A DNA stretch of 64,000 bases from assembly GCF_010894455.1 (NCBI RefSeq), contig NZ_JAAIXY010000022.1, forward strand, positions 62,001 through 126,000, written 5' to 3'. The DNA is from Myxococcus eversor. Its GTDB lineage: Bacteria > Myxococcota > Myxococcia > Myxococcales > Myxococcaceae. Position numbers and translations under genes: made by a program. The notes under the pieces are model-generated. The model worked only from the letters and a program-made list of their open reading frames with translations. It was not told where the DNA came from and made no database searches. Positions 1 through 8,059 of the stretch are shown one piece after another (position 1 is the first letter of the stretch; each line of letters opens with the position of its first letter).

Positions 1-699
1 ACGGACCGCTTCACCCAGTCCTTCGTGGCACCGGGACACTTCATGGGCAGCGCCATCCATCAGGTGCGCACCAACGAGAACGCGCTGGACCCGCTGTGGG
101 AGCTGCGCGAGTTCCACTTCGGCCCCACCGGACTGGCGCCAGCTCCCGTGGCCCTCACGCCGGAGCTCTTCCACTCCGGCTCGCCCCTGGTGACGAACTA
201 CGTGCAGCAGAACCTGGCGCCCCTGATGAGCGGCACGCATCAGGTGCCGGCCTTCTTCGAGGGGCAGCCCTTCCTCGCGGGCTCCGCGCTCACTCCGTTC
301 TTCTTCTTCTGGAACGCGCCGGGCGCGGACCCCGAGGCGCGGCATCGCTTCTCCCTCAACACGTGCAACGGCTGTCACGCGGGAGAGACGCAGACCCCCT
401 TCCTCCACGTCTTCCCGCGTTCGGCCGGGAGCGCCTCGGGCCCGTCCTTCTTCCTCGTCGGTCAGGGCGCGACGCCGGACCCCATCACCGGCACTCCGCG
501 CGTCTTCAACGACCTGGGCCGCCGGGACGACGACCTGGAGAACCTGGTGTGCGGAGCGCCGCAGAGCCTTCAGGCGCTGACGGGCTCCGTGGGTGAGTCG
601 CTGCTCGCGCCGCGCTCACTGAGCAGCACGAAGAACCTGGACGCGGCCGTGCCGGGCTTCCCGCCTCGCTCGAACCTGCCTCCGGGCCGCGTCCACTGA
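1..699 (+). CDS. Secreted protein with c-type heme motif, C-terminal part (5' end outside window)
   Basis: The reading frame is open from base 1, so the start lies upstream. About 232 residues remain. A single CNGCH (CxxCH) heme-attachment motif is encoded at about 364-378, inside a phrase reading FSLNTCNGCHAG, which suggests covalent heme c and therefore export to the periplasm or outer surface. A Phe-rich stretch (TPFFFFWNAP) precedes it. The C-terminus is Ser/Pro-rich with no membrane segment. A strong inverted repeat follows the stop. A redox or oxidase-like role is inference; no family was recognised, and CxxCH in a short protein can occur by chance. Confidence 0.7.
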   Translation, partial: TDRFTQSFVAPGHFMGSAIHQVRTNENALDPLWELREFHFGPTGLAPAPVALTPELFHSGSPLVTNYVQQNLAPLMSGTHQVPAFFEGQPFLAGSALTPFFFFWNAPGADPEARHRFSLNTCNGCHAGETQTPFLHVFPRSAGSASGPSFFLVGQGATPDPITGTPRVFNDLGRRDDDLENLVCGAPQSLQALTGSVGESLLAPRSLSSTKNLDAAVPGFPPRSNLPPGRVH

Positions 700-723
700 C
701 ACACGCTGGACACGCGAAGTGAA

Positions 724-761
724 CGGGCCGGGCTCCACGAACGCGCGGGGAGTCCGGCCCG
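724..761. terminator. Bidirectional terminator hairpin
   Basis: A 13-bp stem (724-736 with 749-761, one G-T wobble, loop 12 nt) built around GGGCCGG and CCGGCCC lies between two convergent genes ending at 699 and 790. There is no T-run. Confidence 0.6.
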
Positions 762-789
762 AGTCGTGTCCGAGGCGTTGCGCACGAGC

Positions 790-1386
790 TCAGAAGCTCC
801 CGAGCATCCACGCGCTGCCCACGAGGATGGACACCGTGGACGCCACGCGAGGCACGTGCGTCGCGAACTTGGAGGAGACCTGACGGATGCGGGAGAAGGC
901 GGCGATGCCCGCGGTGAGCGCGGACATGGCCAGCGTGCTGCCGACGGAGAAGCCGCCCAGGTAGAGGGCCTGCTCCGGCCCCGTGCCCGAGACAGCGACG
1001 GGCAGCAGCAACAACAGCGCGGACGCCCCGGTGAGCCCATGCACCAGACCCACGGCGAGCACGCCTCGGGAGGCCTGACTCGCATCACCAACGCCCAGTT
1101 TCCGCCGCAGCCCCCAGACGCCCATGCCCAGCAGCGCGAGACCCGCGATGCGCTCGGCCCAGCGGTCAATGGATTCGAGATGCACGGCGGACAGGAGCAC
1201 CAACAGGACACCCGCGGCGACCAGGGTACCGAGCCCATGGCCCAACCCCCACAACAACCCCACCCGCCACGCTCCCCGTCGACGCCCCACCGACAGCGGT
1301 GCCAGGCTCAGCAGATGGTCCGGTCCCGCCAGTGCGTGCAGCGCACCTGAACCGACTGCCGCGAGCGCGATGAGGGGCATGGTCAT
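790..1386 (-). CDS. Nickel/cobalt-type (UreH/NicO-like) membrane transporter
   Basis: Integral membrane protein of about 198 residues with five or six hydrophobic segments. Near the N-terminus it has HALAGPDH, similar to the His/Asp metal-binding signature of the first helix in nickel/cobalt permeases, followed by GLGHGLGT and HGLTGASA, which are typical of the UreH-like branch. The likely role is divalent metal movement across the inner membrane. The ATG at 1386 was chosen because GGTGGA precedes it; a GTG at 1398 would add four residues. Nothing nearby (no urease or hydrogenase) identifies the metal. Confidence 0.75.
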   Translation of the reverse strand: MTMPLIALAAVGSGALHALAGPDHLLSLAPLSVGRRRGAWRVGLLWGLGHGLGTLVAAGVLLVLLSAVHLESIDRWAERIAGLALLGMGVWGLRRKLGVGDASQASRGVLAVGLVHGLTGASALLLLLPVAVSGTGPEQALYLGGFSVGSTLAMSALTAGIAAFSRIRQVSSKFATHVPRVASTVSILVGSAWMLGSF

Positions 1387-1494
1387 GGGGAAGTCCACCC
1401 GATGAAGGAGAGATGCCCATCCCCCCGCCCGCGTTCCAAGACATCGACTCAGGGGCCCCGTGGAGCCCCGTCGCCCGGTCGATGGAGCGCCCGC

Positions 1495-2571
1495 CTACCC
1501 GGCCAGGACCGGCTTCGGGGAGGGCGCTCCCACCGGGACTTCCCGCCACCAGGGCGTGGCCTGCTCCAGCCGCAGGGGCTCGCTCGCGGCCCCCAGGCGG
1601 GGCGTGAAGAGCCGGACCTGCTGCTCGGTGGCCAAGCGGAGCAGCGTCTCCGCGGGCTCGTCCCACGCGTGCAGCGCCAGGTTGAAGGTGCCCCAGTGCA
1701 CGGGCATCAGCCGGCCACCTCCCAACATCTCATGGGCCTTGAGGGCGTTCTCCGGGCCCAGGTGGATGGTGCCCCAGCTCGGGTGGAAGGCGCCGACCTC
1801 CAGCATCACCAGGTCGAATGGACCATGGCGCCGCCCCACCTCGCGCAGCTCCTCCGTCAGTCCGGTGTCGCCGCTGAAGAAGAGACGGTGCTTGTCGCTC
1901 TCCAGCACCCACGACGCCCAGAGGGTCCGATTCCGGTCTCCCAGCCCGCGCCCGGAGAAGTGCTGCGACGGCGTGGCGGTGAGCGCCACCGGCCCCACCG
2001 TGGTCCGCTCCCACCAGTCCAGTTCGGTGATGAGCTCCGGCGCCACACCGAAGGCCTCCAGGTGGGCGCCCACGCCCAGGGCCGTGACGAACGGCACACG
2101 CCGCTTCGCCAGCGCATGGATGGTGGGCCGGCACAGGTGGTCATAGTGGTCGTGCGACAGGAGCACCGCGTCCAGCTCCGGCAGCGCATCCAGGGACACG
2201 GGCGCCTCGTGGAAGCGACGAGGCCCGGCGAAAGAAATGGGCGAGGCGCGCTCGCCGAACACGGGGTCCGTCAGGATGCGCGCGCCGTCCAGCTCCAGCA
2301 GCATCGTGCTGTGCCCCAGCCACGTCACCCGCAGACCGCTGTCGGGCTTGCGCCCCCAGGCCTCCAACGGATTCTCCAGGGGCAACGGCCCCGGCGGCGT
2401 GCGCTGCTCGCCCCCGCAGAAGTACTCGCCCAACAACGGCAAGGGGTTGCCCTGGATGCCAGGGTGAACGGGCGCGGTGTTGCGAAACCGACCCTCGGCG
2501 AACTGGCGGGACGCCCTCACCCGCTCGAGTCGCAGCCCTGAGATGTGCCCACCACGGCTGGAAGAAGACAT
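1495..2571 (-). CDS. MBL-fold metallo-hydrolase, NAPE-PLD/UlaG-like
   Basis: 358 residues. The metallo-beta-lactamase fold is shown by WLGHST at about 84-89, the metal-binding HDHYDH at 140-145, FSGDTGLT (third metal ligand) and MPVHWGTFNL near the C-terminus. The N-terminal segment with FRNTAPVHPG and the order of motifs fit the N-acyl-phosphatidylethanolamine phospholipase D-like branch rather than true beta-lactamases. There is no signal peptide, so it is probably cytoplasmic. The ATG at 2571 was chosen because conservation-like sequence begins soon after; the longer upstream frame is low complexity. The substrate is unknown. Confidence 0.85.
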   Translation of the reverse strand: MSSSSRGGHISGLRLERVRASRQFAEGRFRNTAPVHPGIQGNPLPLLGEYFCGGEQRTPPGPLPLENPLEAWGRKPDSGLRVTWLGHSTMLLELDGARILTDPVFGERASPISFAGPRRFHEAPVSLDALPELDAVLLSHDHYDHLCRPTIHALAKRRVPFVTALGVGAHLEAFGVAPELITELDWWERTTVGPVALTATPSQHFSGRGLGDRNRTLWASWVLESDKHRLFFSGDTGLTEELREVGRRHGPFDLVMLEVGAFHPSWGTIHLGPENALKAHEMLGGGRLMPVHWGTFNLALHAWDEPAETLLRLATEQQVRLFTPRLGAASEPLRLEQATPWWREVPVGAPSPKPVLAG

Positions 2572-2654
2572 GCGCTCGTGTCTAACGCCTTGGCCCGATT
2601 CTGGCCACCCCACCAGGAGGACGAACGACTGGCCGCCCTCCCGGTGGGTGGAAG

Positions 2655-5024
2655 TCAGTCCAGACGGACGTGCTGCTCCAGCCGCTCCTCGGGCGTCAGC
2701 TCGCGGTTGGCGACCTCCAGGTCGAAGTCGAAGGTGGCGTACTCGATGCGCCCCGTGAAGGGGAACGTCCCCCGATCCAGGTACCCGCGGCTCACGGGCG
2801 AACGGGAGTCCATCCCCACGTCCATGCACTCGGTGCTGAAGCGCCCGCGGCACTGACGCGGAATGGCCACCTGCCCCACGTCCTGGCCATTGATGAAGAT
2901 GCGCGCCGACGCGGGGCCACCGAGCGTGTCGGACTCGTTGGTGAACGCGAGCTTGAGCTCCACCCGCCCCGTGGGGACCTCGATGTCCGACACGGTCTCG
3001 TGCCGCTCCATGTCGAAGAAGTTGTAGTGGTACACGAGCCGCCGGTCCTTCACGTACAGCGACCAGCCACCCATGTCGCCGCCCACGCAGACCAGCACGC
3101 CCTCGGTGCCCTCCGAGGGCAGCTCCGCTCCGACGGTGAGGGTGTAGCTGATGTTGTTCGTCTTGGGCGCGCTGCCCTCCGGCAGATAGGTCATGCCGGA
3201 GTAGAAGGTGACGCGCTTGCGCCCATAGAACCAGCTCGGGCGGAGCGAGACGTCCGCGCGCTCGATGAACCGGTCATCCAGGGGCAGCACGCCGTACTTC
3301 GCCGCTTCCACCATGAACAGGTCCTGGAGCTCGCGCAGCTTCTCCGGATGCCGGGCCGCGACGTCCACCGCCTGGCTGTAGTCTCCCCGGAGGTCGTAGA
3401 GCTCCCACCGGTCCTGGGCGAAGTCCGCCGTCCCCACCGTCTGCCACGGCAACCGTCCATGCCTGCACGACGCCATCCAGCCATCGCGGTACAGCGCCCG
3501 GTTGCCGAACATCTCGAAGTACTGCGTCGTGCGGGTGCTTGGAGCGTCCTCGCCCTTCTCATCGAAGGTATACGCGAGGCTGACGCCCTCGATGGGCTTC
3601 TGCGGCGTGCCCTTCAACATCGTCGGCTCGGTGATGCCAATGACTTCCAGCAGCGTGGGCGCGATGTCGATGACGTGGTGGAACTGGAAGCGCGAGCCCC
3701 CGCCCTCCGTGATTTCGCGAGGCCACGAGACAATCATCGGGTTGCGCGTGCCACCGAAGTGCGAGGCCACCTGCTTCGTCCACTGGAACGGCGTGTCACC
3801 CGCCCAGGCCCAGCCCACCGGGTAGTGCGGCGACGTGCCGGGAAGACCTATCTCCTCCTTGCGGTCCAGGAGCTGCTGGAGGTCCGGCGGATAGCCCCCC
3901 AGCGTCAGCATCTCGTTGAGGGTGCCGGTGAGCGTGCCCTCCGCGCTCGAGCCGTTGTCCCCGATGATGTAGAGCACGAGCGTGTTCTCCAGTTCGCCCA
4001 GGTCATCGAGGGCCTGGACGACCCGGCCCACTTCGTGGTCGGCGTGGGACAGGAAGTCCGCGTAGTTCTCCGCCATGCGGCTGAAGAGCTGCTTCTGCTC
4101 GTCATCGAAGGAATCCCAGGCTGGAATCTCCGAGGGGCGCTCGGTGAGCTTCGCGTCGGGAGGAACCACCCCCAGCTCGACCTGCCGCTTGAACACCTCC
4201 TCGCGGTAGGCGTCCCAGCCCTGGTCGAACTGGCCTTGATGCCGGCCACGCCAGTCGAGCGGTGGCTGGTGCGGCGCATGGCCCGCGCCGGGCGCGAAGT
4301 AGAGGAACAGCGGACGCTGGGGGGCAATCGACTTCTGCTGGCGCATCCACCCGATGCAGTCATCCGCGAGGTCTCTCGTGAGCTGATAGCCCTCCTCGGG
4401 CGTCCGGCTGGCCTCCACCGGCTCGGTGCCACGATGGAGCGCGGGACGGAACTGGTCCGTCTCTCCGCCGATGAAGCCATAGAAGTAGTCGAAGCCCCGC
4501 TGCGTGGGCCAGTTGTCGAACGGCCCCGCCGCGCTCGTCTGGTTGTCGGGGACGTTGTGGTTCTTCCCCCACCACGCCGTGCCGTAGCCGTTCTGCTGGA
4601 GGACCTCGGCGATGGTGCCGCAGCTCTTGGGGATGATGCCCGTGTAGCCGGGGTAGCCGGTGCCAATCTCCCCAATGACTCCGGACGCGGCGCTGTGGTG
4701 GTTGCGGCCGGTCAGCAGCGCGGCCCGCGTGGGCGAGCAGAGCGCGGTGGTGTGGAACTGGCAGTACTTCAGCCCGCTCCGCGCGAGCCGCTCGGCCGTC
4801 GGCATCGCCACCTGTCCGCCGAACGCGCTGGACCAGCCATAGCCCACGTCGTCCAGCAGCACGAGCAGCACGTTGGGCGCTCGCTCTGGCGCGGACGGCT
4901 GGCGCGGGAAGTCCGGCTTCGAGTCCCGGTAGGTCAGCCCTATCTTCGCCTTCGAGAAGCGGTACTCAGGGGCCGGGTAGACGTGACGATCCACCCTCCG
5001 AGGGAACCGAGGCTTTCTGGCCAT
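2655..5024 (-). CDS. Arylsulfatase (type I sulfatase)
   Basis: 789 residues. Sulfatase core: N-terminal NVLLVLLDDVGYG with the metal-binding DD at 58-59, then the signature CSPTRAALLTGR with C96-x-P-x-R100, where the Cys is converted to formylglycine by a maturase. Later motifs include IIGDNGSSAEG (metal site) and a beta-rich C-terminal domain of about 200 residues. The length fits the large arylsulfatase class that hydrolyses sulfate esters. No obvious Sec signal precedes the MARKPRF start, so location is uncertain. The ATG at 5024 was preferred over the longer frame, which would run into the divergent gene at 5230. No formylglycine-generating enzyme is encoded in the window. Confidence 0.9.
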   Translation of the reverse strand: MARKPRFPRRVDRHVYPAPEYRFSKAKIGLTYRDSKPDFPRQPSAPERAPNVLLVLLDDVGYGWSSAFGGQVAMPTAERLARSGLKYCQFHTTALCSPTRAALLTGRNHHSAASGVIGEIGTGYPGYTGIIPKSCGTIAEVLQQNGYGTAWWGKNHNVPDNQTSAAGPFDNWPTQRGFDYFYGFIGGETDQFRPALHRGTEPVEASRTPEEGYQLTRDLADDCIGWMRQQKSIAPQRPLFLYFAPGAGHAPHQPPLDWRGRHQGQFDQGWDAYREEVFKRQVELGVVPPDAKLTERPSEIPAWDSFDDEQKQLFSRMAENYADFLSHADHEVGRVVQALDDLGELENTLVLYIIGDNGSSAEGTLTGTLNEMLTLGGYPPDLQQLLDRKEEIGLPGTSPHYPVGWAWAGDTPFQWTKQVASHFGGTRNPMIVSWPREITEGGGSRFQFHHVIDIAPTLLEVIGITEPTMLKGTPQKPIEGVSLAYTFDEKGEDAPSTRTTQYFEMFGNRALYRDGWMASCRHGRLPWQTVGTADFAQDRWELYDLRGDYSQAVDVAARHPEKLRELQDLFMVEAAKYGVLPLDDRFIERADVSLRPSWFYGRKRVTFYSGMTYLPEGSAPKTNNISYTLTVGAELPSEGTEGVLVCVGGDMGGWSLYVKDRRLVYHYNFFDMERHETVSDIEVPTGRVELKLAFTNESDTLGGPASARIFINGQDVGQVAIPRQCRGRFSTECMDVGMDSRSPVSRGYLDRGTFPFTGRIEYATFDFDLEVANRELTPEERLEQHVRLD

Positions 5025-5229
5025 GGCACGAGTCCTTGCTGAGCCGGGCGCGGAGAAGACAGCGGGCACGGCACCACGGACACAGATGGGCCTCCCTGGA
5101 CCCGCCATCAAGCCGCCCCCTGGCGCCACCGAACCCACCGGGTACGCGCCAGCCCCTGGACGACAGGGAGGGACGGTCGAGCACGCATCCGCTCGAACCC
5201 CCCGAGGGGAAACCCGGTAGGGTGCGCCC

Positions 5230-5700
5230 ATGATCGACGACGAGAAGCCGTTCGTCTCCCGCCACCGCTACGAGCACCACCACCCGACGGTGCTCGCCAT
5301 CTACTGCTCGGATGGCCGCTTCACCGACGCCGTGGAGGACCTGGCCACCCACCTGGGCCACGAGCGCATCGACACCCTGACCATTCCGGGCGGCCCCGCG
5401 CTGCTCAACCGCTGGACGGCCGACTATCTGGAGAGCGACACCATCACCCGCGCGGCCCGTTTCCTCATCATCGGCCACCACATCGAGGAAGTGCTCCTGC
5501 TCGCGCACGCCAACTGCGGCTACTACCACTCCCGCCACGGAACCATGGGGCCGGAGTTCATCGCGGAGCAACAGGTCAAAGACCTGCGCCACGCCGCCGA
5601 GGAACTCCAGAAGGAGCACACCGGCATCCGCGTGCGCCCCTTCTACGTCCACCCCGAGGCCGAGCGCATCCACTTCAAGCCCGTGGCCCTCCACGACTGA
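5230..5700 (+). CDS. Small beta-carbonic-anhydrase-like protein
   Basis: 156 residues. It carries the beta-carbonic anhydrase zinc-site pattern C-x-D-x-R (CSDGR, C26/D28/R30) and H-x-x-C (HANC, H93/C96), spaced about 67 residues apart, so the three zinc ligands and the Asp-Arg dyad can be placed. It is shorter than typical beta-CAs (about 200-220 residues) and has a divergent His-rich N-terminus (RHRYEHHHP). CO2 hydration is the family activity, but small divergent members may do something else. It is cytoplasmic and lies divergent from the arylsulfatase with about 205 bp between the starts. Confidence 0.7.
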   Translation: MIDDEKPFVSRHRYEHHHPTVLAIYCSDGRFTDAVEDLATHLGHERIDTLTIPGGPALLNRWTADYLESDTITRAARFLIIGHHIEEVLLLAHANCGYYHSRHGTMGPEFIAEQQVKDLRHAAEELQKEHTGIRVRPFYVHPEAERIHFKPVALHD

Positions 5701-5712
5701 GAGCACAGAACT

Positions 5713-7188
5713 TCAGCGCGGGTCCGTCCGCGTGGCCGACTCCTCGCGCCCGACGCGGGAGTGCTTGCGGCCATAGCCGAAGTAGATGACCAGCCCCAGC
5801 GCGAGCCAGAGGATGAGCCGTATCCAGGTCTCCGTGCCCAGGCCCAGCATCAGGGCCGTGCAGACGAGAATGCCCAGGATGGGGACCACGGGCACGAAGG
5901 GCGTCCGGAAGGGCCTGGGCAGGTCCGGCCGCGTGTAGCGCAACACCAGGATGCCGGCGCAGACGACCACGAACGCGAACAGCGTCCCGATGGAGACGAG
6001 GTGCCCGAGCAATCCGATGGGGAACAGCCCCGCCACCACCATGGCCACGCCTCCGGTGATGAGCGTGGACACATAGGGCGTCCGGTAGCGCGGGTGGATG
6101 CGACCGAAGAACGGCGGCAACAGCCCGTCGCGCGACATCGCGAAGAAGATGCGGGGCTGCCCCATCAACATGACGAGCACCACCGAGGCGAGGCCCGCGA
6201 TGGCCCCCACGCCGACGATGGGACGAAGCCACTGCAAGGCGGGACCTCCCTCGGAGATGGCCACGTACACGGGCTCGGGCACGTCCAGCGTGCGGTACGG
6301 GGCCAGCCCCGTCATCACCGCCGCCATCAGCACGTAGAGCACCGTGCACACGATGAGCGAGCCGAGGATGCCCGTGGGCAAATCCTTCGACGGGTTGCGC
6401 GTCTCCTGCGCCGCCGTGGAGACGGCGTCGAAGCCGATGTACGCGAAGAAGATGACCCCCGCCCCCGCCAGCACCCCGCTCCAGCCGAACTCCCCGAAGC
6501 GCCCCGTGTTGGGAGGGATGAAGGGCGTCCAGTGCTCGCGCTCGACATGGAAGGCGCCGAAGCCGATGACCAGCAGGACGATGGCGACCTTCACGAAGAC
6601 GATGATGTTGTTGACGCGCGCGGACTCATGGATGCCGACGACGAGCAGCGCCGTGAGCACGCCCACCAGCAACACCGCCGGGAGGTTGACGAGCGCTCCG
6701 GTGGCGTGCGGCACGAGCGAGTCTGGCGTGGTGCCGAGCGGGGCATTCGCCAGGGCCGCGGGCAGCTCCCAGCCCGCGTAGTCGCGAAGGAAGGCGGTCA
6801 GGTAACCGGACCACCCCACCGCCACGGCCGAGGACGCGAAGAGGTACTCCAGCATCAAATCCCAGCCGATGATCCACGCCACCAGTTCGCCCAGGGTGGC
6901 GTAGCCATACGTGTACGCGCTGCCGGCCACGGGAATCATCGAGGCGAACTCCGCGTAGCACAGCCCCGCGAAGAGGCAGCCCAGCCCGGCCAGGATGAAC
7001 GACAGGACGATGGCGGGCCCCGCATGCTGCGCCGCCGCCGTCCCCGTCACGACGAAGATGCCCGCGCCGATGATGGCTCCGATTCCCAGCAGCGTGAGCT
7101 GGAGCCCATTGAGGGTGCGATGCAGCTCGTGCCCCTCGCCATCCTCATTCTGGAGCCTCGCGAGGCTCTTCTTCGACCAGATTCCCAC
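5713..7188 (-). CDS. APC-family amino acid permease (cationic amino acid transporter type)
   Basis: 491 residues with about 12 to 14 hydrophobic segments. The first helix carries GIGAIIGAGIFVVTG, the hallmark substrate-site loop of APC transporters, followed by SFILAGLGCLFAGLCYAEFAS, typical of the CAT subgroup. The Arg/Lys-rich C-terminal tail is cytoplasmic. It should import amino acids by proton coupling or exchange at the inner membrane. The start is GTG with no clear Shine-Dalgarno sequence. It converges on the carbonic-anhydrase-like gene with a 12-bp gap. Confidence 0.9.
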   Translation of the reverse strand: MGIWSKKSLARLQNEDGEGHELHRTLNGLQLTLLGIGAIIGAGIFVVTGTAAAQHAGPAIVLSFILAGLGCLFAGLCYAEFASMIPVAGSAYTYGYATLGELVAWIIGWDLMLEYLFASSAVAVGWSGYLTAFLRDYAGWELPAALANAPLGTTPDSLVPHATGALVNLPAVLLVGVLTALLVVGIHESARVNNIIVFVKVAIVLLVIGFGAFHVEREHWTPFIPPNTGRFGEFGWSGVLAGAGVIFFAYIGFDAVSTAAQETRNPSKDLPTGILGSLIVCTVLYVLMAAVMTGLAPYRTLDVPEPVYVAISEGGPALQWLRPIVGVGAIAGLASVVLVMLMGQPRIFFAMSRDGLLPPFFGRIHPRYRTPYVSTLITGGVAMVVAGLFPIGLLGHLVSIGTLFAFVVVCAGILVLRYTRPDLPRPFRTPFVPVVPILGILVCTALMLGLGTETWIRLILWLALGLVIYFGYGRKHSRVGREESATRTDPR

Positions 7189-7279
7189 GGCCGGCAGTCA
7201 ACGCCGGCCCGCGTCCCTCGCGAAAGCCTGGACGACACGGATTGGCGGCAAGTGTCACCCGGCGAGCGAATCGCCGGAC

Positions 7280-7939
7280 TCAGCCTCGGCGGTGCTCGCG
7301 GCGGTCCTCGCGCCGCTCGCGGTGGTCCTCGCGCTGCTCCTGCTTGCCCTCGCGGACCTCGCGTTCCGCCAGCCGGATGAGCTCCTGGATGAGGTCCCGC
7401 TTGCGGTGCAGCGCGCCTCCAGCCCTGCGGCCCTCCAGCTCCGCGAGCTCCCGGGCGATGACCTGCCGCGAGCGCAGCGTGGCGACCTCCGCCTTCACAT
7501 CGCGACGGTCGTCCCGGGCATCCCGCCGATCATCGCGGAGATCCCTCTTGTCGCTGACGTACGCGGCCCGGCGACCCCAGGCCGCATCGTCACGGACCTC
7601 CCACTGCTCCGCGCGCACCTCGCGCTGGCTGCGCTGGGCCTCCCGCTGCGAGGACGACAACTCATTGCGGCTCTCCATCAGCTCCGCGTGGAGAAGCTGG
7701 CGCAGCCGCGCTTCCACGGCATCCATCTCGCGGACGTCACGACGCGCCCAGGACTTGTCGAAGCGTGCCAGGACGGACTTCAGCTCCGCCACGTCCATCC
7801 GGTCGTCCCGAAGCTCGCGGCGGTCCTCATTCGCCTCGTAGCGGTTCTGCGCGCGCTCCCACTGGTTGGCGCGGGACTGGGCCTGGGCGCTTCCCGCGAA
7901 GAGAAGTCCCGCGAGCACGGCGGATGAAAAAGCGTTCAT
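7280..7939 (-). CDS. Secreted, highly charged Arg/Asp/Glu-rich protein
   Basis: 219 residues. The N-terminal signal peptide ends in GSAQAQ. The mature protein is extremely charged, with repeated RDDRRD, RREDRRE and REVRE units and almost no Gly, Pro or Cys, predicting long amphipathic helices or coiled coil. The ATG at 7939 has AGGA about 8 bases upstream. No known domain was recognised. A structural or metal/polyanion-binding periplasmic role is only a guess. Similar low-complexity secreted proteins occur in myxobacteria. Confidence 0.7.
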   Translation of the reverse strand: MNAFSSAVLAGLLFAGSAQAQSRANQWERAQNRYEANEDRRELRDDRMDVAELKSVLARFDKSWARRDVREMDAVEARLRQLLHAELMESRNELSSSQREAQRSQREVRAEQWEVRDDAAWGRRAAYVSDKRDLRDDRRDARDDRRDVKAEVATLRSRQVIARELAELEGRRAGGALHRKRDLIQELIRLAEREVREGKQEQREDHRERREDRREHRRG

Positions 7940-8059
7940 GGTGGGGGGTCCTCGTGAGCGCGAAGCTCGCTGGTGTGTACAAGTCCTCCTGACGCGCCCG
8001 GAGCCACTTTATTCGAGGCCCCGGCCCCCCGGATGGCGACAAGGTAGGACTCGCGCCGA

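Noticed and set aside
2670..5042. Long plus-strand open frame (790 codons) opposite the arylsulfatase
   Set aside because: Antisense shadow caused by high third-position GC; Arg/Ala/Val/Leu-rich text without any domain, while the minus strand has a complete sulfatase.
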